Shown here one piece after another: positions 38,125 to 47,194 of a DNA stretch of 64,000 bases. Position numbers and translations under genes: made by a program. The notes beneath the pieces are model-generated. The model did no database searches. It had not been told where the DNA came from and saw nothing but the letters and a program-made list of their open reading frames with translations. The DNA lies in assembly GCF_014897985.1 (NCBI RefSeq), contig NZ_JABUZA010000008.1, positions 62,001 to 126,000 on the forward strand, written 5' to 3'. Origin of the DNA: Halomonas colorata (GTDB taxonomy: Bacteria > Pseudomonadota > Gammaproteobacteria > Pseudomonadales > Halomonadaceae). Within the stretch, counting starts at the first letter, position 1, and every line of letters starts with the position of its first letter.

Positions 38125-40614
38125 ATGCTCACCCTACTACTTGTAATTCTTGCCGTGGTTGGCCTGCTAATAATCATGCGGCGCGAAGCAGGCGCTTCGG
38201 CGGCACTCACGCTGCTTGGCATACTGGGGTTGGTTGGCCTGCTGGTTGATGCCACGTTTATCGGCGTGGTGCTGCTTATCAGCGCCATTGCCGTTGCAGC
38301 GGCTGGCCTGCCCGCACTACGCAAACAGTGGCTCACGCCGCGTGTGTTTAATATCTTTAAGAAAGTAGCCCCCAAAGTTTCGGATACCGAGCGTACGGCG
38401 CTTGAAGCGGGGAGCGTCTCCTGGGATGGCGAGCTGTTTTCAGGCAAGCCCCAGTGGAGCAAGCTACTCAGCTATACAGATGAGGGCTTGCGCGAAGACG
38501 AACAAGCCTTTCTGGACATCCAGTGTGCCAAAGCGGCCGGTATGTGTAACGCCTGGGATATCGCCCAGGAGCGTGCTGACTTGCCTCAGCAGCTATGGGA
38601 CTACCTGAAAAAAGAAGGCTTCTTCGGGATGATTATTCCCAAGGAGTACGGTGGTCTGGGCTTCTCGGCTAAAGCGCAGTCCATGGCGCTGCAGAAGCTC
38701 TCCGCCAATGAGACACTGATGGTTACCGTTGGCGTCCCCAACTCGCTCGGCCCGGGCGAGTTGCTGCTCAAGTACGGTACCGAAGAACAGAAAAACCACT
38801 ACCTGCCTCGCCTGGCCGACGGCCGTGAAATCCCCTGCTTTGGCCTGACTGGCCCGCGCGCCGGCTCCGATGCCACGTCGCTTCCTGACGTTGGCGTGGT
38901 ATGCAAAGAAGTCATCGATGGCAAGGAAGTGCTTGGCCTTCGCCTGACGTTCGAAAAACGCTGGATTACCCTGGCACCCATTGCCACCGTAGTTGGATTG
39001 GCCTTCCGTTTATTCGACCCTGAAAAGCTTCTGGGCGATGAAGAAGACCGCGGCATTACCCTTGCCTTAATCCCGCGCGATACCCAAGGTATGGAGATTG
39101 GCCGCCGCCACCACCCGATCGGCAGCCCGTTTATGAATGGCCCGATTAAAGGCGTGGATGTCTTTGTACCGCTGGATACCATCATCGGCGGCGAAGATAT
39201 GATTGGCCAGGGCTGGCGCATGCTGGTGGAGTGCTTATCCATCGGCCGCTGTATCACTCTGCCTTCCGGCGCCACCGGTACCGCCCGATATGCACTGGGT
39301 TGGAGCGGTGGCTTTACCCGCGTTCGCCGCCAGTTCAACGTACCTGTGGCCGAAATGGAAGGCGTTCAAGAGCCGTTAGCCCGTATGGCCGCTCTGGCCT
39401 ATATCTCTCAGGCAACGGTATATCAAACGGCTAACCTGATTGATCATGGGGAAAAACCTGCGGTTCCCTCGGCTATTCTCAAAAGTCAGCTAACCGAATT
39501 CCAACGCGTGCTATTAAGCGACGCGATGGATGTGCATGGCGGCAAAGCGGTTACCCTCGGCCCACGTAACTATTTAGGTATTGGCTATAGTGCCAATCCG
39601 GTCGCGATTACCGTGGAAGGCGCCAACATCATGACGCGCAACCTGATGATCTTTGGTCAAGGCGCGATTCGCTGCCATCCATACGTGCTGGATGAGCTCG
39701 CCGCCAAAGATGCCAATGATATCAAGGCATTTGATAAAGCCTTCTTTAGCCATATGGGCCTTATTTTCGGTAACGCTGCGCGTGCATTTACCATGGGTCT
39801 GGGCTTTGGTAAGGAAAGCGTGCCGTTTGACGGGCCAGCCGCTGCGTATGCGCAAGATATTGCACGCCTATCCGCCGGATTTGGCCTATGTGCCGACGCC
39901 GCCATGGCAAGCCTTGGCTCGGCGCTGAAAAAGCGCGAAATGCTTTCAGCCCGTTTGGGTGATGTGCTTTCAAACCTTTACCTCGCTTCCATGGTGCTTA
40001 AGCAGTGGCAGACAGGTGAGAAAGTGGAAGGTGAAGACGCCCTGCTTCACTACAGCTGCCGCTTTCTGCTACACCGCGCCGAACAGGCCTTTGTGGAGAT
40101 TTTCGACAACCTGCCGAACCGGGCGTTAGGCCGCGTGCTTAATGCAGTCGTCATGCCTACCGGTCGTCGTTGGGATAAACCCCATGATGATTTGGCGCGT
40201 GATATTGCCAAGCGGGTATCTACCCATAGCGCGCTGCGCACCAAGCTGCTTCAAAACACCTGGGATGCCGATGACGGTGAACAGCCTAACCCGCTGGCCC
40301 GCTACAACGCTCTACTGGTCGACTATGACCGTGCTGAAGCGATCTATCGTACGGTTAACAAGGCCTATGCCAAGGGTGAGCTGCCACAGACGGCGCTTCA
40401 CCCAGAAGCGCGGGTTGAAGTCGCCTTTGAAAAAGGGCTGATCAGCGAAGAAGAAACTGTCTTCATGCGTGAATTCGAAACCCAGGTACTTGTGATGTTG
40501 ACGGTGGACGACTTTGCCTACGATGCGTTTGCTATCAATAAAGACACCCTCATTGATCACAACGCTAAAAAGGCGGCTCCCATTCACCAACAGCAGACAG
40601 AAAACGCTAAATAA
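38125..40614 (+). CDS. fadE: acyl-CoA dehydrogenase FadE
   Basis: 829-residue acyl-CoA dehydrogenase of the FadE type, catalysing the first, FAD-dependent oxidation step of fatty acid beta-oxidation. Residues 1-65 hold two or three hydrophobic helices (membrane anchor). The dehydrogenase core includes PKEYGGLGFSAKAQS, GLTGPRAGSDATSLPD and QLTEFQR/MDVHGGKAV. The long C-terminal part (beyond residue 600) is the FadE extension. It is close in length to the E. coli enzyme. It is alone between two terminators. Confidence 0.93.
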   Translation: MLTLLLVILAVVGLLIIMRREAGASAALTLLGILGLVGLLVDATFIGVVLLISAIAVAAAGLPALRKQWLTPRVFNIFKKVAPKVSDTERTALEAGSVSWDGELFSGKPQWSKLLSYTDEGLREDEQAFLDIQCAKAAGMCNAWDIAQERADLPQQLWDYLKKEGFFGMIIPKEYGGLGFSAKAQSMALQKLSANETLMVTVGVPNSLGPGELLLKYGTEEQKNHYLPRLADGREIPCFGLTGPRAGSDATSLPDVGVVCKEVIDGKEVLGLRLTFEKRWITLAPIATVVGLAFRLFDPEKLLGDEEDRGITLALIPRDTQGMEIGRRHHPIGSPFMNGPIKGVDVFVPLDTIIGGEDMIGQGWRMLVECLSIGRCITLPSGATGTARYALGWSGGFTRVRRQFNVPVAEMEGVQEPLARMAALAYISQATVYQTANLIDHGEKPAVPSAILKSQLTEFQRVLLSDAMDVHGGKAVTLGPRNYLGIGYSANPVAITVEGANIMTRNLMIFGQGAIRCHPYVLDELAAKDANDIKAFDKAFFSHMGLIFGNAARAFTMGLGFGKESVPFDGPAAAYAQDIARLSAGFGLCADAAMASLGSALKKREMLSARLGDVLSNLYLASMVLKQWQTGEKVEGEDALLHYSCRFLLHRAEQAFVEIFDNLPNRALGRVLNAVVMPTGRRWDKPHDDLARDIAKRVSTHSALRTKLLQNTWDADDGEQPNPLARYNALLVDYDRAEAIYRTVNKAYAKGELPQTALHPEARVEVAFEKGLISEEETVFMREFETQVLVMLTVDDFAYDAFAINKDTLIDHNAKKAAPIHQQQTENAK

Positions 40615-40658
40615 GCATTGGTGTCCAAATAAGCACTGAGTCTCACGTAACAGCCCTT

Positions 40659-40687
40659 AACCGGCTCCATTATGGAGCCGGTTTTTT
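40659..40687 (+). terminator. fadE terminator
   Basis: AACCGGCTCCA and TGGAGCCGGTT form an 11-base stem with a minimal loop, followed by TTTT. Confidence 0.88.
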
Positions 40688-40761
40688 AATCTTTATCTAC
40701 GCCTAAAAGCGTATCCCAATTACCCAAAAACGCATTGCGAGTTCACAAACGGTCAACTAGC

Positions 40762-40777
40762 CTTTCGGAAACGAAAG
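40762..40777. promoter_or_regulatory. candidate GlpR operator upstream of glpS
   Basis: CTTTCG and CGAAAG flank GAAA, giving the palindrome CTTTCGGAAACGAAAG. It shares the TCGRAAACGA core with the repeat upstream of glpD and resembles operators of DeoR-type GlpR repressors. Confidence 0.5.
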
Positions 40778-40886
40778 CAAAAAACCTAATAACCAACGCC
40801 GTTTAATCAATTTTCAACAGCACGCACGATCTAATGATCATCCCCAATTGATCATCTCCAATAACAATGACGCTTGCGAGATCGGC

Positions 40887-41984
40887 ATGTCCTTACATTT
40901 GCAAAAGATTGATCACATCGTTAACGGTGTGGCGCACATCAGTGAAATAGACTTAGCCCTTGAACCGGGCTCCTTCAATGTGCTCTTGGGCCGTACGCTA
41001 GCGGGTAAAACTACGCTTATGCGTCTTATGGCAGGGCTTGAGCCCCCTACTCAAGGAAAGATCATCCTGGATGGCAAAGACGTGACCAACGTCTCCGTGC
41101 GCAAGCGCAATGTTTCCATGGTGTATCAGCAGTTTATCAACTACCCCAGCCTCACCGTTTACGACAACATTGCCTCTCCGCTCAAGCTTGCCAAACATCC
41201 TAAAAGCGAAATTGACAAGCGGGTGGGCGAAATAGCCGAGATGCTGCATATCGAACACCTGCTTAACCGCTACCCTGAAGAGCTTTCCGGCGGCCAGCAG
41301 CAGCGCACCGCCATGGGGCGAGCGTTGGTCAAGGATGCCGATCTAATCCTGTTCGATGAACCGCTGGTCAATCTTGACTACAAGCTGCGTGAAGAACTGC
41401 GTGACGAACTGCGCGAACTGTTCAAGGCGCGCAACTGTATTGCGGTATACGCCACGACCGAACCCAACGAGGCGCTGGCGCTGGGCGGCAACACGGCGGT
41501 GCTGCACGAAGGCAAGCTGCTTCAGTACGGCCCTACCGAACAGGTCTACCGTGAGCCCAACGGCCGCTTTAGCGCCGAGATGTTTTCTGAGCCGCCCATT
41601 AACATTGTGCCCGGCCAGCTTACCGATACCGAAATCACCTTTGATCAAACGCTGCATTTTCCCTGCGATGACAATCTCAAACGCCTTGAACCGGGTGATT
41701 ACGACTTTGGTGTGCGCGCGTCCCACCTCACCCTGGTGCCACAAAGCGCCGATGATCTGGCGCTGGATGTACATGTAGACGTTGCCGAAATCAGTGGTTC
41801 AGAAACCTTTCTGCATGTTCACCACGAGTGCTTTCCGCTGGTACTTCATCTGGCAGGCATCCACCAATACAGCGTCAATGAGCCGCTGAAAGTCTACTTC
41901 CCTACCCATCAACTTTACGCCTTCAACAAACAGGGTCATACGGTTCACATGCCTGCGCGTCAGGGAGGAGCTGCCCATGGCTGA
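40887..41984 (+). CDS. glpS: glycerol ABC transporter ATP-binding protein GlpS
   Basis: 365-residue ATPase of a sugar-type ABC importer (TOBE domains at the C-terminus), one of two non-identical ATPases of the GlpSTPQV glycerol importer known from Rhizobium leguminosarum. Walker A is [10 protein letters not shown], signature [12 protein letters not shown], Walker B LILFDEPL. The switch histidine is replaced: the stretch reads [11 protein letters not shown] where VTHD is normal. The ATG chosen lies 13 codons into a longer frame and has GAGATCG nearby. It overlaps glpT by 8 bases. Confidence 0.85.
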   Translation: MSLHLQKIDHIVNGVAHISEIDLALEPGSFNVLLGRTLAGKTTLMRLMAGLEPPTQGKIILDGKDVTNVSVRKRNVSMVYQQFINYPSLTVYDNIASPLKLAKHPKSEIDKRVGEIAEMLHIEHLLNRYPEELSGGQQQRTAMGRALVKDADLILFDEPLVNLDYKLREELRDELRELFKARNCIAVYATTEPNEALALGGNTAVLHEGKLLQYGPTEQVYREPNGRFSAEMFSEPPINIVPGQLTDTEITFDQTLHFPCDDNLKRLEPGDYDFGVRASHLTLVPQSADDLALDVHVDVAEISGSETFLHVHHECFPLVLHLAGIHQYSVNEPLKVYFPTHQLYAFNKQGHTVHMPARQGGAAHG

Positions 41985-43077
41985 AATCACCCTTAAAGGC
42001 CTCGCACACTCCTATGAAAAAACGCCCACCCATGCAGCGGACTATGCCATTCGGCAGATGGACCACGTATGGCACCAGGGTGGCGCCTATGCGCTGTTAG
42101 GGCCCTCAGGGTGTGGTAAGTCAACGCTGCTCAATATTATTTCAGGGCTGCTTGAACCCTCTGAGGGTGACGTGCTGTTTGACGGCCAACGGGTAAATGA
42201 GCTGCCCCCTGAAGAGCGCAACATTGCCCAGGTGTTCCAGTTCCCGGTGATCTACGACACCATGACGGTGTTCGATAACCTCGCCTTTCCGCTGCGCAAC
42301 ATGAACACCCCCGAGCACCGCGTGAAACCTAAGGTGCTCGAAGTCGCCGATATTCTGGACCTTACCCCGCTGTTAAAACGTAAAGCCAAGAACCTGACTG
42401 CCGATGAGAAGCAGAAGGTTTCCATGGGACGTGGTCTGGTGCGCGATGATGTAACGGCCATTTTGTTTGATGAGCCGCTGACCGTGATCGACCCGCAGTT
42501 GAAGTGGAAGCTGCGCCGCAAGCTCAAGGAGATTCACGAACGCTTCAATATCACCATGATCTACGTGACCCACGACCAGCTCGAAGCCTCTACTTTCGCA
42601 GATAAAATTGCCGTGATGTACGAGGGGCAGGTGGTTCAGTTCGGCACCCCGCGAGAGCTGTTTGAGCGTCCCGCGCATACCTTTGTAGGCTATTTCATTG
42701 GCAGCCCCGGCATGAACTTCCTGGCAGTAGAATATCAAGGCGGTCAGGTAATGTTCGGCTCACAGCCCCTACCGGTCAGCGCGCCGCTCAAGCACGCTAT
42801 CGCCAGCGCGAACGCCAGCAATATCAAGCTGGGTATCCGCCCGGAATTCATCACTATCAGCTCCCACCAGACGACCGAAGGCATACCCATAGAGGTGACC
42901 AGCTTGCAGGATCTTGGCACCTACTCCCTATTGACCTTCAGACTCAACGGGCAATCCTTCAAGGCACGCCTGCCCGAAGGCCACCCGCCGGTTGGTGAAA
43001 CGGCGTTCGCGCACTTCAATAATGCCCATGTTGCGCTGTATATCGATGAATATCGGGTGGAGGCTGAGCATGAATAA
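41977..43077 (+). CDS. glpT: glycerol ABC transporter ATP-binding protein GlpT
   Basis: 366-residue second ATPase of the glycerol importer (not the glycerol-3-phosphate antiporter of the same name). Walker A GPSGCGKST and the switch VTHDQLEA are intact, but the signature is degenerate: LTADEKQKVSMGRG in place of LSGGQ. This complements GlpS, which has the good signature but no switch histidine. It overlaps glpS and glpP by 8 bases each. A C-terminal TOBE-like region follows residue 245. Confidence 0.86.
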   Translation: MAEITLKGLAHSYEKTPTHAADYAIRQMDHVWHQGGAYALLGPSGCGKSTLLNIISGLLEPSEGDVLFDGQRVNELPPEERNIAQVFQFPVIYDTMTVFDNLAFPLRNMNTPEHRVKPKVLEVADILDLTPLLKRKAKNLTADEKQKVSMGRGLVRDDVTAILFDEPLTVIDPQLKWKLRRKLKEIHERFNITMIYVTHDQLEASTFADKIAVMYEGQVVQFGTPRELFERPAHTFVGYFIGSPGMNFLAVEYQGGQVMFGSQPLPVSAPLKHAIASANASNIKLGIRPEFITISSHQTTEGIPIEVTSLQDLGTYSLLTFRLNGQSFKARLPEGHPPVGETAFAHFNNAHVALYIDEYRVEAEHE

Positions 43078-43957
43078 CAAAGTACCCAATAATAAAGCCT
43101 GGCTGCTGGTGCTTCCCATGCTGGTACTGGTGGCGTTCTCCGCCATCATCCCGCTGATGACCGTGGTCAACTACTCGGTGCAGGATGTGCTTGGCCCCAA
43201 CGCGAGATTTTTTACCGGCACTGAGTGGTTTGAAAGCATGCTCAATGACAGTGCACTTCAAGCAGCATTTCTTCGCCAGATTTCATTCTCGCTGATTATT
43301 CTCGCCATTCAGATTCCGCTGGGAATCGGCATTGCGTTGATCATGCCCAAACGCGGCTGGCAAGCCTCAGCGGTACTGATCTTGATTACCCTGCCGTTGC
43401 TCATCCCTTGGAATGTGGTGGGCAGTATCTGGCAAATCTTTACCCGGGGAGATATCGGCTTGATGGGCTGGGGTCTGCGCGAGCTGGGCGTTGACTACAA
43501 TATCACCCGCAACGCGGGCGATGCCTGGGTGACAATCGTGCTGATGGACGTCTGGCACTGGACGCCGCTGGTCGCGATGCTCTGCTACAGCGGCCTGCGC
43601 TCGATTCCTGAAGCTTACTACCAGGCCGCGCGCATTGACCGCGCCTCCAAATGGGCCGTGTTCCGCTATATCCAGTTGCCCAAGCTGACCAATGTCCTGG
43701 TGATTGCCGTACTGCTGCGCTTCATGCACTCGTTCATGATCTACGCCGAGCCCTTTGTACTGACCGGCGGCGGGCCGGGCAGCGCCACCACGTTCCTGAG
43801 CCAGTCACTGACGACCATGGCGGTCGGACAGCAGGATCTGGGCCCTTCGGCGGCATTTTCGCTGATCTATTTTCTGGTCATTCTGCTGGTGAGCTGGGTG
43901 TTCTATACCACCATCATGCACATGCAGAAAGACAAGCACCCGCACGGAGGTGCCTAG
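43070..43957 (+). CDS. glpP: glycerol ABC transporter permease GlpP
   Basis: 295-residue MalF-type permease with six helices. The ATPase-coupling loop EAYYQAARIDRASKWAVFRY holds the EAA-type motif, near residue 187. The true start is the ATG overlapping glpT by 8 bases; a frame 26 codons longer lies within glpT. It pairs with GlpQ, encoded next, one base after its stop. Confidence 0.88.
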   Translation: MNNKVPNNKAWLLVLPMLVLVAFSAIIPLMTVVNYSVQDVLGPNARFFTGTEWFESMLNDSALQAAFLRQISFSLIILAIQIPLGIGIALIMPKRGWQASAVLILITLPLLIPWNVVGSIWQIFTRGDIGLMGWGLRELGVDYNITRNAGDAWVTIVLMDVWHWTPLVAMLCYSGLRSIPEAYYQAARIDRASKWAVFRYIQLPKLTNVLVIAVLLRFMHSFMIYAEPFVLTGGGPGSATTFLSQSLTTMAVGQQDLGPSAAFSLIYFLVILLVSWVFYTTIMHMQKDKHPHGGA

Positions 43958-43958
43958 C

Positions 43959-44855
43959 ATGAGCTACCAACTCGAAAACACTCAGCGCGGCGAAAAGTAC
44001 ACCACCATTTTCAGCAAGGTAACGCCCGCCCAGCGGCGTAACCGCAACGCCCGCTCGCGTTGGCGTGCCAACTGCCTGCTTGGCCTCTATCTGATATTGA
44101 TGATTCTGCCCATCTATTGGCTGATCAATATGTCGCTGCAGACCAATAGCGAAATTCTCGGCTCAATGACCCTGTGGCCACAAAACCTTACCTTCGATAA
44201 CTATATCGGCATCTTTACCAATTCGAGCTGGTACATGGGCTACGTTAACTCGATGCTCTACGTGGCGATGAACATGCTCATCACTATCTGCGTAGCGCTG
44301 CCGGCCGCTTATGCCTTTAGCCGCTTCACCTTCATTGGCGACAAGCATCTGTTTTTCTGGCTGCTGACCAACCTGATGGCCCCACCTGCGGTATTCTTGC
44401 TGCCCTACTTTCAGCTCTACTATTCGGTCGGCCTGTTCGATACCCATATTGCCGTGGCGCTGGCCCACTGCCTGTTCAATATCCCGCTGGCGATCTGGAT
44501 TCTTGAAGGCTTCATGAGCAGTGTGCCCAAAGAGATTGATGAAACGGCCTATATCGATGGCTACAGCTTTCCGCGCTTTTTCGTCAAGATTTTCATCCCC
44601 ATGATCCGCTCGGGTATCGGCGTCACGCTGTTCTTCCTGTTCATGTTCTCCTGGGTGGAGCTTCTGCTGGCCCGCACGCTAACCGCGACCAATGCCCAGC
44701 CTATCGGCATGATCATGACGCGCACTTCTACCGCTTCCGGCATCGACTGGGGCACCCTGGCCGCCGCCGGGGTTCTCACCATCATCCCCGGCATCTTGGT
44801 CGTCTACTTCGTTCGTAACCATATCGCCAAGGGCTTTGCCCTGGGCCGTACCTGA
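43959..44855 (+). CDS. glpQ: glycerol ABC transporter permease GlpQ
   Basis: 298-residue MalG-type permease with six helices; the coupling loop is KEIDETAYIDGYSFPRFFVK near residue 193. The start ATG follows GGAGG at good spacing; a GTG three codons earlier abuts that site. It is not the glycerophosphodiesterase that shares the symbol in E. coli. Part of the continuous glpSTPQ operon. Confidence 0.88.
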   Translation: MSYQLENTQRGEKYTTIFSKVTPAQRRNRNARSRWRANCLLGLYLILMILPIYWLINMSLQTNSEILGSMTLWPQNLTFDNYIGIFTNSSWYMGYVNSMLYVAMNMLITICVALPAAYAFSRFTFIGDKHLFFWLLTNLMAPPAVFLLPYFQLYYSVGLFDTHIAVALAHCLFNIPLAIWILEGFMSSVPKEIDETAYIDGYSFPRFFVKIFIPMIRSGIGVTLFFLFMFSWVELLLARTLTATNAQPIGMIMTRTSTASGIDWGTLAAAGVLTIIPGILVVYFVRNHIAKGFALGRT

Positions 44856-44866
44856 GGAGATTTGCC

Positions 44867-45139
44867 ATGTCCTGGATGGTATGGACCATGCCCACCGCCA
44901 TATTCTTTTCGTCCATTGCGGCCATGCTGGCAGGGATGACGATATGGGAGATCCTGTCACCCACCATAGAGCGCAAAGGTTTTTTGCCCATTTCCACTAC
45001 ACGCGGGGACAGACTGTTTATCAGTCTGCTCTCTGCTGCGTTTATCCATTTGGGTGTGATTGGCTTCACCTCACTATCCATCTGGATTGCACTAGCGGTA
45101 TCAGCCATATGGCTGTTGATATTAATGCGCTGGGGCTAG
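44867..45139 (+). CDS. DUF2160 small membrane protein of the glycerol importer operon
   Basis: 90-residue membrane protein with two or three helices (AIFFSSIAAMLAGMTIWEI, then the C-terminal SLSIWIALAVSAIWLLILM) and a short polar loop with RKGFLPISTTRGDR. It is a DUF2160-type protein, a family found regularly between the permease and binding-protein genes of glpSTPQV operons. The role is unknown; an accessory membrane subunit is plausible. The start follows GAGGAG. Confidence 0.82.
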   Translation: MSWMVWTMPTAIFFSSIAAMLAGMTIWEILSPTIERKGFLPISTTRGDRLFISLLSAAFIHLGVIGFTSLSIWIALAVSAIWLLILMRWG

Positions 45140-45208
45140 CTGCCAGCGTTTAATCGGTATCAAGGACGGCCAAGCCATCAGGGAAGAACACAACAAAACG
45201 AGGTCACC

Positions 45209-46960
45209 ATGCCAAAGCATTACAACAAATTCAGACTGACCACTCTCGCCGCAAGCCTGCTGCTAGCCTCGGGCGCGCTGTCAGCCCAGGAAAATGACGC
45301 TCGCGCCATCGCCGAACGCCTGGTCGATGAGCACTTTCAAAACTCAACGCTAAGCCGTGAAGAGCAGATCGAGGAGCTGATGTGGTTTGCCAACGCTGCC
45401 GAGCCTTTCCGGGGCATGGATATTCAAACCGTGGCCGAAGGCCTCACGACTCACGTATATGAAAGTGAGGTTCTGACTGAAGCCTTTCAAGAACTGACCG
45501 GCATCAACGTCACCCACAACATTATTGGTGAGGGCGATGTGGTGGATACCATGCAGAATCAGATGCAGTCGGGTAACAGCATCTACGATGGTTTTGTGAA
45601 CGATACCGACTCCATCGGCACGCATATCCGCTATGGCACGACGGTCAATCTGTCTGAAGCGATGGAGAATGAGTGGTCTGACTACACGCTGCCCACGCTG
45701 GACCTGGACGACTTTATTGGCTTGCAGTATGGCACCGGGCCGGACGGCAGCCTGTTCCAACTGCCCACCCAGCAGTTTGCCAACCTCTACTGGTTCCGCC
45801 ATGACTGGTTCCAGCGCGAGGATCTGCAGGAACAGTTCCGGGAAATTTATGGCTACGACCTGGGGGTACCGACCAACTGGACAGCCTATGAAGACATTGC
45901 CGAGTTCTTCTCGGAACACGTGGGTGAAATCGATGGCGTCAAGGTATACGGCCATATGGACTACGGCCGCCGCGACCCGTCCCTGGGCTGGCGCTTCCAC
46001 GATTCCTGGCTCTCCATGGCAGGCATGGGCAGCCCTGGCATTCCCTCAGGCAACCCGGTGGACGACTGGGGAATTCGCGTCAACGAAGATAGCCAGCCGG
46101 TAGGCGCCAGCGTGAGTCGCGGCGGCGCTACCAACTCGCCGGCATCGGTATTTGCGATGCAAAAAGCGGTCGATTGGCTACGCGATTTCGCACCACCTGA
46201 AGCTCAGGGCATGACCTTTGGGGAAGCAGGGCCGGTACCTGCGCAGGGGCATATCGCTCAGCAGATCTTCTGGTACACCACCTTTACGGCCGACATGGTC
46301 GACCCGGCAGTAGCGGTGACGGATGACGAAGGTAACCCTCTATGGCGCATGGCCCCTTCTCCTACCGGCCCATATTGGGAAGAGGGCATGAAGGTAGGCT
46401 ACCAGGACGTGGGGGCATGGACGTTCTTCGACTCGACGCCTGAAGACCGCCGCACAGCTGCCTGGCTTTTCGCCCAGTTTACCGTGGCAAAAACGGTATC
46501 GCTTGAAAAGCTCATGCACGGTTTAACGCCCATTCGCGAGTCTGACATCTTCTCAGAACAGATGACCGAAATGGCCCCCAAGTTGGGTGGCCTGGTGGAA
46601 TTCTACCGCAGCCCCAACGAGTCCAACTGGACACCTACTGGAACCAACGTGCCTGACTACCCACGTATGGCACCGCTTTGGTGGCAAAACCTGGCGCCGG
46701 TAATGAGCGGTGAAGTCACGCCTCAGGAAGGTCTAGACAAGCTGGCAGCGGAAATGGACAGCACCATGAACCGCCTGGCACGCGCCAATGTCTTCGATAG
46801 CTACGCGCCGGTACTCAACGAGGAGGAGGATGCCCAGGTCTGGCTAGACCGCGAAGGCGCGCCAAAACCCAAGCTTGATGACGAGATGCCCCAGGGCACG
46901 ACGGTACCTTACGAAGAGATGATGGAAGCCTGGATGGCGGCTGGTTCACGCCAGGAGTAA
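45209..46960 (+). CDS. glpV: glycerol ABC transporter substrate-binding protein GlpV
   Basis: 583-residue periplasmic receptor with a signal peptide ending SGALSAQ. Long for an ABC receptor, as usual for GlpV. A binding-protein fold is suggested by GTNVPDYPRMAPLWWQNLAP and the large ordered interdomain stretches. It delivers glycerol to GlpPQ. It follows DUF2160 after 69 bases and has a good ribosome site (GAGGTC). A strong hairpin without a T run lies 14 bases after the stop (46974-46997). Confidence 0.88.
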   Translation: MPKHYNKFRLTTLAASLLLASGALSAQENDARAIAERLVDEHFQNSTLSREEQIEELMWFANAAEPFRGMDIQTVAEGLTTHVYESEVLTEAFQELTGINVTHNIIGEGDVVDTMQNQMQSGNSIYDGFVNDTDSIGTHIRYGTTVNLSEAMENEWSDYTLPTLDLDDFIGLQYGTGPDGSLFQLPTQQFANLYWFRHDWFQREDLQEQFREIYGYDLGVPTNWTAYEDIAEFFSEHVGEIDGVKVYGHMDYGRRDPSLGWRFHDSWLSMAGMGSPGIPSGNPVDDWGIRVNEDSQPVGASVSRGGATNSPASVFAMQKAVDWLRDFAPPEAQGMTFGEAGPVPAQGHIAQQIFWYTTFTADMVDPAVAVTDDEGNPLWRMAPSPTGPYWEEGMKVGYQDVGAWTFFDSTPEDRRTAAWLFAQFTVAKTVSLEKLMHGLTPIRESDIFSEQMTEMAPKLGGLVEFYRSPNESNWTPTGTNVPDYPRMAPLWWQNLAPVMSGEVTPQEGLDKLAAEMDSTMNRLARANVFDSYAPVLNEEEDAQVWLDREGAPKPKLDDEMPQGTTVPYEEMMEAWMAAGSRQE

Positions 46961-46973
46961 CTAAGCACCCACC

Positions 46974-46997
46974 TGCAGGGCGGACAACCGCCCTGCA
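46974..46997 (+). other. GC-rich hairpin after glpV
   Basis: TGCAGGGCGG and CCGCCCTGCA pair perfectly around ACAA. There is no T run, so it may be an mRNA-stabilising 3' hairpin or attenuator rather than a terminator, and glpD could be reached by read-through. Confidence 0.6.
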
Positions 46998-47103
46998 CTA
47001 GGCATAATTGACAAGAAACCCTTAAGCGTAAAGCAACCTTCATTGATCGCTGCATCATGAAGGCAGCTTATATGATCGCCAATGTTCACTTTCAAACTTG
47101 AAA

Positions 47104-47117
47104 GATCGAAAACGATC
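47104..47117. promoter_or_regulatory. candidate GlpR operator upstream of glpD
   Basis: GATCG and CGATC flank AAAA. The TCGAAAACGA core is shared with the palindrome upstream of glpS, and both genes belong to glycerol metabolism with GlpR encoded nearby. Confidence 0.5.
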
Positions 47118-47194
47118 ACATATCCTTTCACAAATGAACATAACCGTTTCTAGCTCCGGCTGATACGCTTACCTATCCCACCAATGAGGCTTCC

